Shown: positions 50,084 through 59,351, counted from the stretch's first letter. The stretch is DNA of 64,000 bases from Pseudofulvimonas gallinarii (GCF_004343305.1 NZ_SMAF01000006.1:62001-126000), one strand, 5' to 3'. Program-made: numbers and translations. Notes: generated by a model not told the origin, from the sequence alone.

Positions 50084-53000
50084 GTGCAGTTTCGCTTCGA
50101 CCGGTTTGTACTGGATGACCAGACAGGGACGTTGACCGCAGACGGTGAATCCGTTGCCCTGCGCCGCCGCGCCTTCGACCTGTTGCGGGTGCTGCTGGAG
50201 CAGGCGCCGGCGCTGGTCGGTCGCGACCAGATCCTCGATCAGGTCTGGGGCCATGATGCGCTGACGCCGAATGTGTTGCCGCAGACCATCAGCGAGATCC
50301 GCCATGCCCTGGGCGACAGCGCCCAGTCACCACGCCTGATCGAAACCCTGCACCGTCGCGGCTACCGCATCCTGGTACCGGTGGAGCGCGTGGCCGACGC
50401 GCCACGGGCGGCGGTGCTTCCGGCCGAAGAGGTGCCTTCGGTAGCAGCCGAGATGTCGCCGGCAGCAAGTGGCTCAACCGCTGCTGTGGTGGACAACGGT
50501 GGTCGCTGGCGCTGGCCGCTTGCGGCAGCGGCGCTGCTGTTGTTGCTGGCACTGCTGGCGGCCTGGGCATGGCGCACGCCAGCGCCATCGCCGACGCCGC
50601 CGACGGCGGTGAGCGCCAGCGCGCGGCCGTCGATCGCCTTGATGATCCAGTCCGATCCACAGGCGCCGGCATGGCTGTCCGGCGCCGGCAGCGAGCTGCT
50701 GGCGGTGGCGCTGGGCGGTGACGACCAGGTACGCCTGCTGCGCGGTGACGGCCGCAGCGATGTGCCGCCGGTGGGCGATGCACGCTGGCAGTCGTGGTTG
50801 CGTGAAGTGCTCGGTGCCGATTACGCGCTGACCGGCCTGTGGCGACTGGAAAACGGCCAGCCGCAGCTGAGCTGGTCGCTGCTGCGCCTGGCCGACAGCC
50901 AGGTCACGCACAGCGGGCGCGCCGGCGACGAAGACCTCGGCGCGGTGAGCCGGCATGTCGCCGATGATCTGCGCCGGCATCTGCAACTGGTCGCCGTCGA
51001 CGCCGCGCAACTGGCCGGCCTGCCGCGCGAGCGCGGCGCCCGCGATGCGTATTACCGTGGACTGGCGGCGCTGGCCGACGGTCGTTCCGGTGCCGCGGTG
51101 ACCGAGCTGGAAAGCGCGGCCGCCGATGCCGGCGCCGGTGCCCGTGTGCACCTGGCGCTGGCCCGCGCCTGGCGGGCCGCTGGCCATGTCGGCAAGGCGC
51201 GGCAGCAGTTCGAGGCCATCCTCGGCGGTCGCCACGGCTTGACCGCCGTCGAGCAGCTGCGCCTGGAAGCGGAACTGGCGCGCGCCAACAACCGTCCGGC
51301 CGATGCCGCCGCCTCGTTGCTGGCCCTGCACCGCATGGTGGCCGACGATGTCGAGGTCGCCTACGACCTGGTCGACGCGCAGATCCAGGCGCGCCAGGCC
51401 GGCGCCGCCGAGACGGTGCTGCGCGGCCTGGATACGCTGTCCAGCGAAGGCAGCCGCGACCCGCGCTGGCATCTGGCGCAGGCGCAGCTGGCGATCATGC
51501 AGTTCAAGCTCGATGAGGCGGCGGCGGCGACCGCGCGGGCGCAGGCGCTGGCCGAACGCTACGGTCTGGACGAACTGGCGGCGCAGGCGCAACTGGTCGG
51601 CGTTGCCGTCGACCGCAGGCGCAACGATCCGCAGGCCGCCGGCCAGCGTCTGCAACAACTGCTGGCCGGCAACCTGACACCGGCGCAGCGCGTGCGCAGC
51701 CTGCTGCAACAAGGCAACCTGTTGCGCGATACCGGCGACTTCGACGGCGCCGAGCAGGCCATCGAACAGGCCATCGCCCTGGCCGGCGACCTCGGCAACG
51801 AAGCGCAGCAGATGCTCGCGCATGTCGAGCTGCACACGGTGAAGTCGCTGCGCAGCCACAGTGACCAGACGCTGGCCGATCTGGAGGCGCTGGAGCCGCG
51901 CATCGCCGTGCTCGAAGATGCCGGCCTGCTGGCGCGCTACTTCAACACCCTGGGCGTGCAGGCGACGTTGAACAAGGAGATCGACAAGGCCGAGGCCTAC
52001 CTGCGCCGCGCCGCCGCCGAGGCGCGCAAGGCCGGGCAGATCGACAACGAGGCCGGCGTCTACAACAACCTGGGCAACGTACTGTTCCGCAATGGCCGCA
52101 CCGATGCCGCCGTGAACGCCTGGGAACAGGCGTTGCGCGTGTTCAACGAAGTGGACAACGGGCTGGGCGCGGCGATCACCCTCAGCAATCTGGGTGGCGT
52201 CGCCGTCAGCAGCGGCGACCTGGTGCTGGCCAGCGAGCAGTTCCAGCAGGCGCTGGACCGCTTCATCGAGCTGGACTCCGGCCAGCACATGGCGCGCACG
52301 CGCTACGACCTGGCGCAGGTCGCCGAGCGCCAGGGGCGCCTGGCCGCTGCCGCCGGGTTGTACCGGCTGGCGCTGGATGCGCAACGCGAGGCCGCCGGCG
52401 ACCGCGCGCTGCATTCCGCGGCGGCGCTGGCGCGGGTGCAGCTGGCGATGGCGCAGCTTGACGATGCGCGCGCGGTACTCGACGGCGTGGCGGCGCAACT
52501 GGCGTCCTCGTCCGATGCCGGAACGCAGGCGCGCATCCATGCCGCCGCCGGCCACATCGCCTTGCTGGCCGGCGATCCGCAGGCGGCGCGCTCGGCATTC
52601 GACCAGGCACGCAGCCTGCGCGAAACCGCCAGGGGTGCCGCCGACAAGGTCGCCTACAGTGACCTGGACCTGCTGCGGGTCGACCTGGCGGAAGCGCGCC
52701 CGGCCGGGCAGATCCGCGCTCGTGCCGAGAGCCTGTACCGGCAATTCGTCCGCGACAGCGATGTCCACGGCCAGCTCATGGCGGTGCTGGTGCAGGCGCG
52801 GGCCTTGCTGGCCGCCGAGCGGCCGCAGCGCGCCGCACCGCTGCTCGACAAGGCCGAGACGCTGCTGGCGGCCTGGCCGGATGCCGCTTTGGCCTACGAG
52901 CTGGGCCGCCTGCGCATCCTCGCCGACGCACCGCTGGAATCGCCCGGGCGCGTGCGGCTGCAGGAGCTGGCCGGCCAGGCCGAAGCCGAAGGTTTCCAGG

Positions 53001-53101
53001 TCCTGGCGCTGCGCAGCCGCCTCGATGCCGATCCGGCCGATGCCGCAGCGCTGGCACAGGTCGCCTCGCTGGGCCTGTCCGGACTGCGCGCCGCGCCCTG
53101 A
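50084..53101 (+). CDS. CadC/ToxR-like transmembrane regulator with periplasmic TPR domain
   Basis: GTG at 50084 follows GGGGGC. The 1005-residue protein has an OmpR-type winged helix at residues 1-100 (FRFDRFVLDDQTGTLTADG, ALRRRAFDLLRVLLEQ, QTISEIRHALGDSAQSPRLIETLHRRGYRIL) with no receiver domain. A single membrane helix follows at about 142-165. The rest, about 840 residues, lies outside the cytoplasm and is mostly tetratricopeptide repeats. Such regulators bind DNA while anchored in the membrane and sense periplasmic signals. The next genes downstream on the same strand, 328 bp away, encode three tagged secreted proteins, which are reasonable target candidates. Confidence 0.88.
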   Translation: MQFRFDRFVLDDQTGTLTADGESVALRRRAFDLLRVLLEQAPALVGRDQILDQVWGHDALTPNVLPQTISEIRHALGDSAQSPRLIETLHRRGYRILVPVERVADAPRAAVLPAEEVPSVAAEMSPAASGSTAAVVDNGGRWRWPLAAAALLLLLALLAAWAWRTPAPSPTPPTAVSASARPSIALMIQSDPQAPAWLSGAGSELLAVALGGDDQVRLLRGDGRSDVPPVGDARWQSWLREVLGADYALTGLWRLENGQPQLSWSLLRLADSQVTHSGRAGDEDLGAVSRHVADDLRRHLQLVAVDAAQLAGLPRERGARDAYYRGLAALADGRSGAAVTELESAAADAGAGARVHLALARAWRAAGHVGKARQQFEAILGGRHGLTAVEQLRLEAELARANNRPADAAASLLALHRMVADDVEVAYDLVDAQIQARQAGAAETVLRGLDTLSSEGSRDPRWHLAQAQLAIMQFKLDEAAAATARAQALAERYGLDELAAQAQLVGVAVDRRRNDPQAAGQRLQQLLAGNLTPAQRVRSLLQQGNLLRDTGDFDGAEQAIEQAIALAGDLGNEAQQMLAHVELHTVKSLRSHSDQTLADLEALEPRIAVLEDAGLLARYFNTLGVQATLNKEIDKAEAYLRRAAAEARKAGQIDNEAGVYNNLGNVLFRNGRTDAAVNAWEQALRVFNEVDNGLGAAITLSNLGGVAVSSGDLVLASEQFQQALDRFIELDSGQHMARTRYDLAQVAERQGRLAAAAGLYRLALDAQREAAGDRALHSAAALARVQLAMAQLDDARAVLDGVAAQLASSSDAGTQARIHAAAGHIALLAGDPQAARSAFDQARSLRETARGAADKVAYSDLDLLRVDLAEARPAGQIRARAESLYRQFVRDSDVHGQLMAVLVQARALLAAERPQRAAPLLDKAETLLAAWPDAALAYELGRLRILADAPLESPGRVRLQELAGQAEAEGFQVLALRSRLDADPADAAALAQVASLGLSGLRAAP

Positions 53102-53166
53102 TTCGCATGGTCCGCGATTGTTCCGCTGCGGCCGCCATGCGGCGTCTCCGCGCCCTTGCAGGCGGG

Positions 53167-53244
53167 TAGCTTGCTGCCCGCTGCGGCCGCAAGGCCGCTG
53201 TCGAATCTGCCGCAAACCCAACCAAGAGCGTGCGCAGCAAGCTA
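53167..53244. repeat. REP-like inverted-repeat element with GTAG ends
   Basis: TAGCTTGCTGC (53167-53177) and GCAGCAAGCTA (53234-53244) are perfect 11-bp inverted arms preceded on each strand by G, giving GTAG at both ends. Inside is a GCGGCC-GCAA-GGCCGC hairpin (53183-53198). GTAG-headed palindromes are known as REP elements in Stenotrophomonas. The interval 53102-53428 contains no gene that I can see. Confidence 0.55.
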
Positions 53245-53294
53245 CGGACCTACAAAAAGCAAAGACGTCCAGACAAATCAATGACTTGATTGTC

Positions 53295-53308
53295 ATTCGC
53301 CGGCGAAT
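53295..53308. promoter_or_regulatory. Perfect 14-bp palindrome upstream of the delta-60 gene
   Basis: ATTCGCCGGCGAAT is fully symmetric and lies 121 bp before the ATG of the next gene. It is a candidate operator, perhaps for the CadC-like regulator encoded upstream; that link is a guess. Confidence 0.35.
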
Positions 53309-53428
53309 CGAAGGATTTTCGAAGAACTCCGGCAGGCATTGCGCAAGTCTTCACCGACCTCCCGGCGCACCTTGGCCACGACGCCGATCGCAAGCACGCG
53401 GCGCGGCGACCGCAACGAGGAGGCGACG

Positions 53429-56038
53429 ATGAACACGAAGCGCAGTTCCCGGAAATCCGCCCGCGGCCGGCTGGCCTGGCTGGCCTGGCTGCTGTGGTGC
53501 CCGCTGCTGGCGGCGCAGAGCGTCGACGACGGTTTCGCGCCGGAAATCGACAACGGCCTGGTCCGCGTCCTGCACGAGCAGGGCAATGGCCTGCTGCTGG
53601 TCGGCGGCAACTTCACCAGCGCCGAAGGCGCCACCCACAACCGGCTGGTCAGGGTGCTTCCCGATGGCACGCTGGACAGCGGCTTCGCGCCGGATATCAG
53701 CAGTGGCACGGTGCCCACCATCTGGGCCCTGCACCAGCAGCCCAGCACCGTGCCGGGGCAAGGCAAGGTCCTGATCGGTGGCCAGTTCCAGCAGGTCAAT
53801 GGCCAGCCGCGTTCCAACCTGGCCCGGCTGAACGTCAACGGCACCCTGGACACGGCCTTCAATGTCAGCGTCGACGGCCAGGTGCGCAGCTTCGACTCCA
53901 CCATGTCGCCGGACGGCAGCGCCGGCATCATCTATCTGGGTGGCCTGTTTTCCAATGTCGGCGGCATACCGCGGCCACGCCTGGCCGCCATCCAGGCCAA
54001 TGGCAACGTGCTGACCACCTTCAACCCGCCGCTGATCTCCGGCGGCCTGGTCAGCGCCATTCGCCTGCACCGCGACCAGACCGGCGCCACCCACGGCCTG
54101 CTGGTTGCCGGCGCCTACAACATGGACGGCGAGGTGGCGAGGCTGCGCCGCGTGCACCAGGGCACCGGTGCGCTTGATACCGGATTCAACGTCACCGTCT
54201 CCGGCGGCACCACCTTCGGCAACATCATCAATGCCCTGGCTGTCCAGCCGGACGGCAAGATCCTGATTGCCGGTGACTTCGATGTCGTCAACGGCCAGAC
54301 CCGGACGATGATCGCGCGTCTGAACGTCGACGGCAGCCTCGACGACAGCTTCGTGCCGCCGACCCTCGACGGCGGGATCATGGGCGTGAGCCTGCAACCC
54401 GATGGCCGGATGCTGATCGCCGGCGACTTCACCCTCGGCGCGGTGCGCAGCCGCATCGCGCGACTCAACGAGGACGGCAGCCTGGATGCCACCTACGCGG
54501 CGCAGATCGATCCGGACCAGCCCGTCGGGGCGGTGCTGGCGCATACGGATGGAACGGCCACCTTTGCCGGCGGTTTCACCATTGTCAGCGGCCTGCCGCG
54601 GGCCCGGGTGGCGCGGCTCAACACCAGCGGCACCATCGACCAGAGCCTGATCACACCCGGCTCGACCAATGGTGGAGTGATGGCCATTGCCGTACAGGAT
54701 GACGGCAAGATCCTCGCCGGTGGCGTGTTCACCGAGTTCAACGGCCACGAGCGCCACCGCATCGTCCGCCTGCATCCCGGCAACGGCGCGGTCGACAGCG
54801 GATTCACCCCCGGCTTTGGCATCTCCGTGTATGCCATCGCGGTCATGCCGGACCGGCGCATCCTGGTCGGCGGAGCATTCAACTCCGTCAGCGGCGTCAC
54901 CCGCCGCCGCCTGGCCATGCTGCACCCCGACGGCAGTGTCGACGTCAGCTTCAATGCGCAGATCGCCGATGGCAACGTGGTCGCCATCGTGCCGCAAAAG
55001 GACGGCCGCATCCTGATCGGCGGCGATTTCACCGAGATTGCAGGAGTCATCCGGCAAAGCGTGGCCCGCCTGCACCCCGATGGCTCGCTGGACACGTCCT
55101 TCCTGCCGCCGACCAGCAACGGCATGGTGCGCGCAATCGCCGTACAGGCCGATGGCCGGGTGGTGATCGGCGGCGACTTCACCACCATGGGAGGCGGCTG
55201 GACACGCAACCACCTCGCCCGCCTCAAGGCCAACGGCAACATGGACAGCGTCATCGCCGGCACCGCCGGCGCCAATGGCGCGGTGCGTGCAATCGCCCAG
55301 GACCGTGACGGCAACCTCATCATCGGCGGTGCCTTCACCCAGGTGGACGGTTCGACCCGCAACCGCATCGCTGCCCTGGATGCCGACGGTGAACTGCTGG
55401 CGACGTTCAGCAGCGGCGCCAACAACACGGTATGGAGCATCGTGCCGCGCATCGATGGCAGCGTCTACGTCGCCGGTGCCTTCACCAGCATCGGCGGCAC
55501 GGCGCGCGGCCGGGTCGCCCGCTTGAGCAGCACCGGCGCACTGATGCCCGATTTCGATGGCAACGCGGACAACCTGGTGCGGGCGATGACCGTGCAGCCC
55601 GACGGCAAGGTGCTGATCGGCGGCACCTTCGAAACCGTGGACGGCCAGTCGCGGGACTACCTGGCGCGGCTGGCCGTGCCGCAGGCGGTGCGCCACGAGT
55701 TGCGCATCGTCGGCACCGTCCCGGTCCTGCAGTGGCTGTGGCAGGGGCCGGCCGCCGAGATCCTGCATCCGCCGCAGCTGCAGGTGTCGATCGACTGCTG
55801 TGATCACGACAGTTTCATCCCTTTCCCGGGCACCTCGGAAATGAGTGGCGGTGCGCTGGGCAACCAGCGCGTGTACTCGCTGGCCGACTTCACCGGACTC
55901 AGCGGCGTCTACTACCTGCGCACCGCCACGGTCACCGGTGATGCCCGCGGTGCCGGCACGCATGTGCAGTATTCGCCGGCCTGGCGCTTCGACGGCGGCC
56001 CTGCCTCCGACATCATTTTCGCCAACGGCTTCGACTGA
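53429..56038 (+). CDS. Secreted delta-60 repeat beta-propeller protein with C-terminal D-x-IF tag
   Basis: The ATG at 53429 has a strong GAGGAGG upstream. A basic n-region and a hydrophobic core ending PLLAAQ form a signal peptide. The 869-residue protein holds about fourteen delta-60-type repeats (DUF5122-like), each with a core like DGKILIAGDF..NGQ.R..IARLN.DGSLD..F, which fold as beta-propellers. After residue about 760 a different beta-rich region with two vicinal cysteines (SIDCCDHD) leads to the end DIIFANGFD. The same style of ending occurs on the next two proteins. Ligand and location are unknown; a surface position is inferred from the signal peptide and tag. Confidence 0.88.
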   Translation: MNTKRSSRKSARGRLAWLAWLLWCPLLAAQSVDDGFAPEIDNGLVRVLHEQGNGLLLVGGNFTSAEGATHNRLVRVLPDGTLDSGFAPDISSGTVPTIWALHQQPSTVPGQGKVLIGGQFQQVNGQPRSNLARLNVNGTLDTAFNVSVDGQVRSFDSTMSPDGSAGIIYLGGLFSNVGGIPRPRLAAIQANGNVLTTFNPPLISGGLVSAIRLHRDQTGATHGLLVAGAYNMDGEVARLRRVHQGTGALDTGFNVTVSGGTTFGNIINALAVQPDGKILIAGDFDVVNGQTRTMIARLNVDGSLDDSFVPPTLDGGIMGVSLQPDGRMLIAGDFTLGAVRSRIARLNEDGSLDATYAAQIDPDQPVGAVLAHTDGTATFAGGFTIVSGLPRARVARLNTSGTIDQSLITPGSTNGGVMAIAVQDDGKILAGGVFTEFNGHERHRIVRLHPGNGAVDSGFTPGFGISVYAIAVMPDRRILVGGAFNSVSGVTRRRLAMLHPDGSVDVSFNAQIADGNVVAIVPQKDGRILIGGDFTEIAGVIRQSVARLHPDGSLDTSFLPPTSNGMVRAIAVQADGRVVIGGDFTTMGGGWTRNHLARLKANGNMDSVIAGTAGANGAVRAIAQDRDGNLIIGGAFTQVDGSTRNRIAALDADGELLATFSSGANNTVWSIVPRIDGSVYVAGAFTSIGGTARGRVARLSSTGALMPDFDGNADNLVRAMTVQPDGKVLIGGTFETVDGQSRDYLARLAVPQAVRHELRIVGTVPVLQWLWQGPAAEILHPPQLQVSIDCCDHDSFIPFPGTSEMSGGALGNQRVYSLADFTGLSGVYYLRTATVTGDARGAGTHVQYSPAWRFDGGPASDIIFANGFD

Positions 56039-56102
56039 TCCAGCCCAAGCCGGCGCGGCAACACGCCGCGCCGGACTTCCCACCTGTGGAATGACATCAC
56101 AC

Positions 56103-57257
56103 ATGAAAGCCAACATCGTTGCATTCACCACACTGGCATTCGCTGCCGCCATCGCGACGCCGGCGTTCGCCGCCGAAGCGTCGGCGTTCGAGCGCGGCGC
56201 CACCTGGTCCACCCACAACCACGGCTGCAACGGCGGCAACCGCACCGATGCCCTGCATCGTGACCCGGATGGCACGCTGTGGGCCGGCTGCGGCACCAAC
56301 GCCACCGGCTACGGGCTGTTCCGCAGCCTCGATGGCGGCGTCACCTGGGCGGCGGCGCCGGTGTCGCCGGCCGATGCCTTCCACGAGTTCCGCGTCAACT
56401 CGATTTCGCGCGGCCACGACAATGCGCTGTACGTGGCCGGCTTCAAGCCCGGCGTGGTGCAGATGGTGCGGCGGGTGGCGACGACATCCTCGCCGCATCC
56501 GGTGACCGACACGCTCACCGGTGTCGCGCAGACCGGCCGCCAGTTCCACGTCGGCACCTATCGCGAGCTGGGCGACGGTCGCGCCATTGCCGAGGCGCTC
56601 ACCAGCACCAACCTGCTGTACCGACCCAATGCCACGGTGGGCAGCAGCGCCAGCAACTGGGTGCGCGAACTGGGCACGGTGCAGATGCTGGATATGACCG
56701 TCTACGGCGACCGCTTCTACGGTGCCGGCAGCCGCAATGTCGAGCCGCCACGGCTGTTCCTGCCGCCGCGAACCACTGCCGATCCCTACCAGTTCGAAAC
56801 GCTGGAGCTGCAATCGGGCACCGGCTGGCGTGGTGAGCTGTGGGGCATCGCCGTCAACAACCGGCGCCTGGTGGCGGTTGGCATGGACCAGGACAACAGC
56901 GTCGGCAAGATTTTCGTCGGCACGGGTGACTACTACTTCCCCGGCAGCTACGTGGAATCGTCGATGTCGTCGATCACCGGCGACGCCACCACCTGGGCGC
57001 GCGGCGCGTGCATCGCCCGCAACCGCGTCGTCGTGGTCGGCGAGCGTCATCCCATGGGCGCCGGAAGTGGCCGCGTGCTGCTGTCCAACAACGACGGTGC
57101 CAGCTTCACGGTGATCACGCCGCCGGGTGCACCGTCCAGCATCAACAAGTGCGTGATCGAGCCGGATGGAACGATCATCGTCGCCGGTGCTGGCGGTTTC
57201 GTCGGCATTCGTCAGGATCCGGACTGGATCTTCCGCAACGATTACGAGCGCCCCTGA
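56103..57257 (+). CDS. Secreted beta-propeller-like protein with variant D-x-IF tag
   Basis: A 384-residue product beginning with a clear signal peptide (MKANIVAFTTLAFAAAIATPAFA). The mature part has repeats of the BNR/Ycf48-like kind, for example DALHRDPDGTLWAGCG, GYGLFRSLDGGVTW, GRVLLSNNDGASFTVI and CVIEPDGTIIVAGAGGFVGI, which suggest a propeller. The C-terminus DWIFRNDYERP is a looser version of the neighbouring DIIFANGFD. It starts 64 bp after the delta-60 gene and precedes the heptanucleotide repeat. No enzymatic motif is visible. Confidence 0.75.
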   Translation: MKANIVAFTTLAFAAAIATPAFAAEASAFERGATWSTHNHGCNGGNRTDALHRDPDGTLWAGCGTNATGYGLFRSLDGGVTWAAAPVSPADAFHEFRVNSISRGHDNALYVAGFKPGVVQMVRRVATTSSPHPVTDTLTGVAQTGRQFHVGTYRELGDGRAIAEALTSTNLLYRPNATVGSSASNWVRELGTVQMLDMTVYGDRFYGAGSRNVEPPRLFLPPRTTADPYQFETLELQSGTGWRGELWGIAVNNRRLVAVGMDQDNSVGKIFVGTGDYYFPGSYVESSMSSITGDATTWARGACIARNRVVVVGERHPMGAGSGRVLLSNNDGASFTVITPPGAPSSINKCVIEPDGTIIVAGAGGFVGIRQDPDWIFRNDYERP

Positions 57258-57265
57258 TCGTCATC

Positions 57266-57335
57266 TGTTGCCTGTTGCCTGTTGCCTGTTGCCCGTTGCC
57301 TGTTGCCCGTTGCCTGTTGCCCGTTGCCTGTTGCC
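57266..57335 (+). repeat. Ten tandem heptanucleotide repeats (TGTTGCC/CGTTGCC)
   Basis: Seventy bases of YGTTGCC in ten uninterrupted units: four T-type, then C and T types alternating. They fill the gap between the propeller gene and the beta-helix gene and end two bases before the GGAGG ribosome-binding site of the latter. The unit length is not a multiple of three, but the array is untranslated if the ATG at 57348 is used. Confidence 0.98.
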
Positions 57336-57347
57336 CGGAGGCTTGAC

Positions 57348-58748
57348 ATGAACCCAGCGCGTTCCCGCGTTCTGCCCCTGATCCTGGGCCTGGCGCTGTC
57401 GGCGGGCAGCGCATCGGCTGCGACCATCGTTGTCGCAGCCGGCGAAACGGGCATCGCCGCCAACGGCCATTGTTCGCTGATCGAGGCGATGGAAAACGCG
57501 CAGACCGATTCCCGCGTGCATGCCGACTGTGTTGCCGGCAGTGGTGCCGATGTCATCCGCCTTTCGCCCGGCGACTACGTTCTGGCCCAGCCGCTGTCAC
57601 CGGGATCGAACACCGCGTTGCCGCATATCTCCACGCCGATGACGATCCAGGGCAACGGCAGCACGCTGCGTCGCTCCGCACATCCCTCCACGCCACCGTT
57701 CCGCTTCATGACAATGAGCGCGGCCAGCCTGACGCTGGAAGGCCTGACCTTCCGCAACGCCCGGTTGCAGACGACGTACTACTTCGATGGTGGCGCGGTG
57801 ATCTCGCAAAGCGGCGGCTCGCTGCTGGCGCGCGATGTGCGGTTCATCGACAACGGGGCCAGCAGCAACGGCCGCGGCGGCGCCGTGTTCATTGCCAATG
57901 CCAGTGGTGGTATCGGCGCCCATGCCGTCTTCGAGGATTGTCTGTTCGAAGGCAACTTCACCGATACCCTGCCGGGCCAGCACGGAAGCGGCGGCGGCGC
58001 GATCTGGATCGAAGGCGGCGAGCTGGAGATCGAGCGCTGCGCCTTCATCGACAACCGTACGCAACCGGTCGATGTGCCGCAGGCCGGCAATGGTGGTGCC
58101 CTGCACATCAGCGACCTGGGCGCCGAGGCGGGTGATGTGCCCGATGGACTCGTCAGCCAGGTGTGGGTGCGCAACAGCACGTTCAGCGGCAATCGCGCCG
58201 ACACCGCCGGCGGCATTGGCCTGCAGGTCGGCCAGGGGTTCGTCCTGTCACTGGGCCTGGAGCAGGTGACGCTGGTCGACAACCGTGCCCGCACGTCGGC
58301 AAAAGGCATTGGTGCCCATGCCGGCATGGACGCAGGGCAGGTGTTCATCCACTACGCCCGCAGCATCCTGCACGGCAATGGTGCTGGCGCCAATGACAAG
58401 GACTGCGTGAGTCTGGGCGGAATGCCGCGCGTGTACTGGGAGAGCGGCGGCGCCAACCTTCTGGCGCCGGATCGTGGTTGCACGCTCGACGCCTTCGGCG
58501 AGGATTTCGTCGACGCCGATCCGTGGGCGCACATCCAGCCGCTGCTGCATGACCACGGCCACGACCTGAAGGCCGGAAGTCCGCTGGTCGACGCGCTGGC
58601 GCTCGCCCACTGCGGCCATGGGCAAAGCCGCGACCAGCGCGGCCGCCTCCGCGGTGGCGGTCCGGGTGCCGGCGGTGCGCATTGCGATGTCGGCGCGGTG
58701 GAGTACTACGGAGACGGTGATGTCATCTTCGCCCACGGTTTCGATTGA
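57348..58748 (+). CDS. Secreted right-handed beta-helix protein (CSLREA-like / choice-of-anchor type) with D-x-IF tag
   Basis: ATG at 57348 follows GGAGG; an in-frame TTG inside the repeat array is rejected. The 466-residue product has a signal peptide (LPLILGLALSAGSASA). After it comes the phrase GHCSLIEAMENAQ, equivalent to the CSLREA motif that opens many surface beta-helix proteins. The middle is made of parallel-helix turns (LTLEGLTFRNA, FEDCLFEGN, IERCAFIDN, VRNSTFSGNRAD). The segment SRDQRGRLRGGGPGAGGAHCDVGAVE matches the choice-of-anchor block that in other phyla sits just before a sorting signal. Here it is followed by GDGDVIFAHGFD at the extreme C-terminus. This supports an anchoring role for the tag. 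Confidence 0.85.
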   Translation: MNPARSRVLPLILGLALSAGSASAATIVVAAGETGIAANGHCSLIEAMENAQTDSRVHADCVAGSGADVIRLSPGDYVLAQPLSPGSNTALPHISTPMTIQGNGSTLRRSAHPSTPPFRFMTMSAASLTLEGLTFRNARLQTTYYFDGGAVISQSGGSLLARDVRFIDNGASSNGRGGAVFIANASGGIGAHAVFEDCLFEGNFTDTLPGQHGSGGGAIWIEGGELEIERCAFIDNRTQPVDVPQAGNGGALHISDLGAEAGDVPDGLVSQVWVRNSTFSGNRADTAGGIGLQVGQGFVLSLGLEQVTLVDNRARTSAKGIGAHAGMDAGQVFIHYARSILHGNGAGANDKDCVSLGGMPRVYWESGGANLLAPDRGCTLDAFGEDFVDADPWAHIQPLLHDHGHDLKAGSPLVDALALAHCGHGQSRDQRGRLRGGGPGAGGAHCDVGAVEYYGDGDVIFAHGFD

Positions 58749-59271
58749 GCGCCGGGTCATGGTGCCGGCACGGATGCGCAGCATGGCCTGGTCCCGGACA
58801 CTTGCACTGGCCGGTGTGGCGACGCTCATCGCCGCCCTGGTCATCGCCGCGCTGTCGGTGCGCGGCGGCTACATCACCGACCTGCCACCGCCCAGCGGCC
58901 GCGAAACCTATGCCGAAGTGATGCCGGCGCGCGTCGCCGGCCTGGATGCACAGATCAGCGCCTGGCCGCCCGACAGCACGGTGTTGCGCGGCGCCCGCGC
59001 GCGCTACGGCATGCAGGCAAAGCTGGAAATCGTGCATGCCGGATCGGTTGCCGAGCTGGACGCCTACGTCGAGCAGCAGGTGCGGCCACGTCTGGCCGAC
59101 TACGCGCGGCGCATCGACGGCAGGGTCGACGGCCGCTGGCAGTTGCATGGCCGTGGCGAAGGCCGCCTGTTCGCCTGGCAGAACGACACCTGGCTGTTCC
59201 TCATCCAGGCGCAATCCGACGAGGTGTTCGACGAAGTGGTGGAGCGTTTCGCCTACATCCGCCACCGCTGA
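58720..59271 (+). CDS. Small membrane-anchored protein of unknown function
   Basis: The ATG at 58720 is preceded by GGAGAC and overlaps the end of the beta-helix gene by 29 bp; ATGs at 58759 and later are alternatives. The 183-residue product has one hydrophobic helix near residues 27-47 (LALAGVATLIAALVIAALSV). A soluble domain of about 135 residues follows, with a conserved-looking Trp/Phe-rich end (GRLFAWQNDTWLFLIQAQSDEVFDEVVERF). I recognise no family. The overlap suggests it is made together with the tagged protein, so it may be a partner or handling factor. Confidence 0.65.
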   Translation: MSSSPTVSIERRVMVPARMRSMAWSRTLALAGVATLIAALVIAALSVRGGYITDLPPPSGRETYAEVMPARVAGLDAQISAWPPDSTVLRGARARYGMQAKLEIVHAGSVAELDAYVEQQVRPRLADYARRIDGRVDGRWQLHGRGEGRLFAWQNDTWLFLIQAQSDEVFDEVVERFAYIRHR

Positions 59272-59351
59272 GCGCCACACCGCCGCCGCACCGTCAGCCA
59301 CCCCGACGCGACCCGGCAAAGATCGTGTGCACCGGCTGCGCCCGTCGCCGC

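Noticed and set aside
57266-57335. CRISPR array
   Set aside because: The units are seven bases with no spacers. It is a simple tandem repeat.
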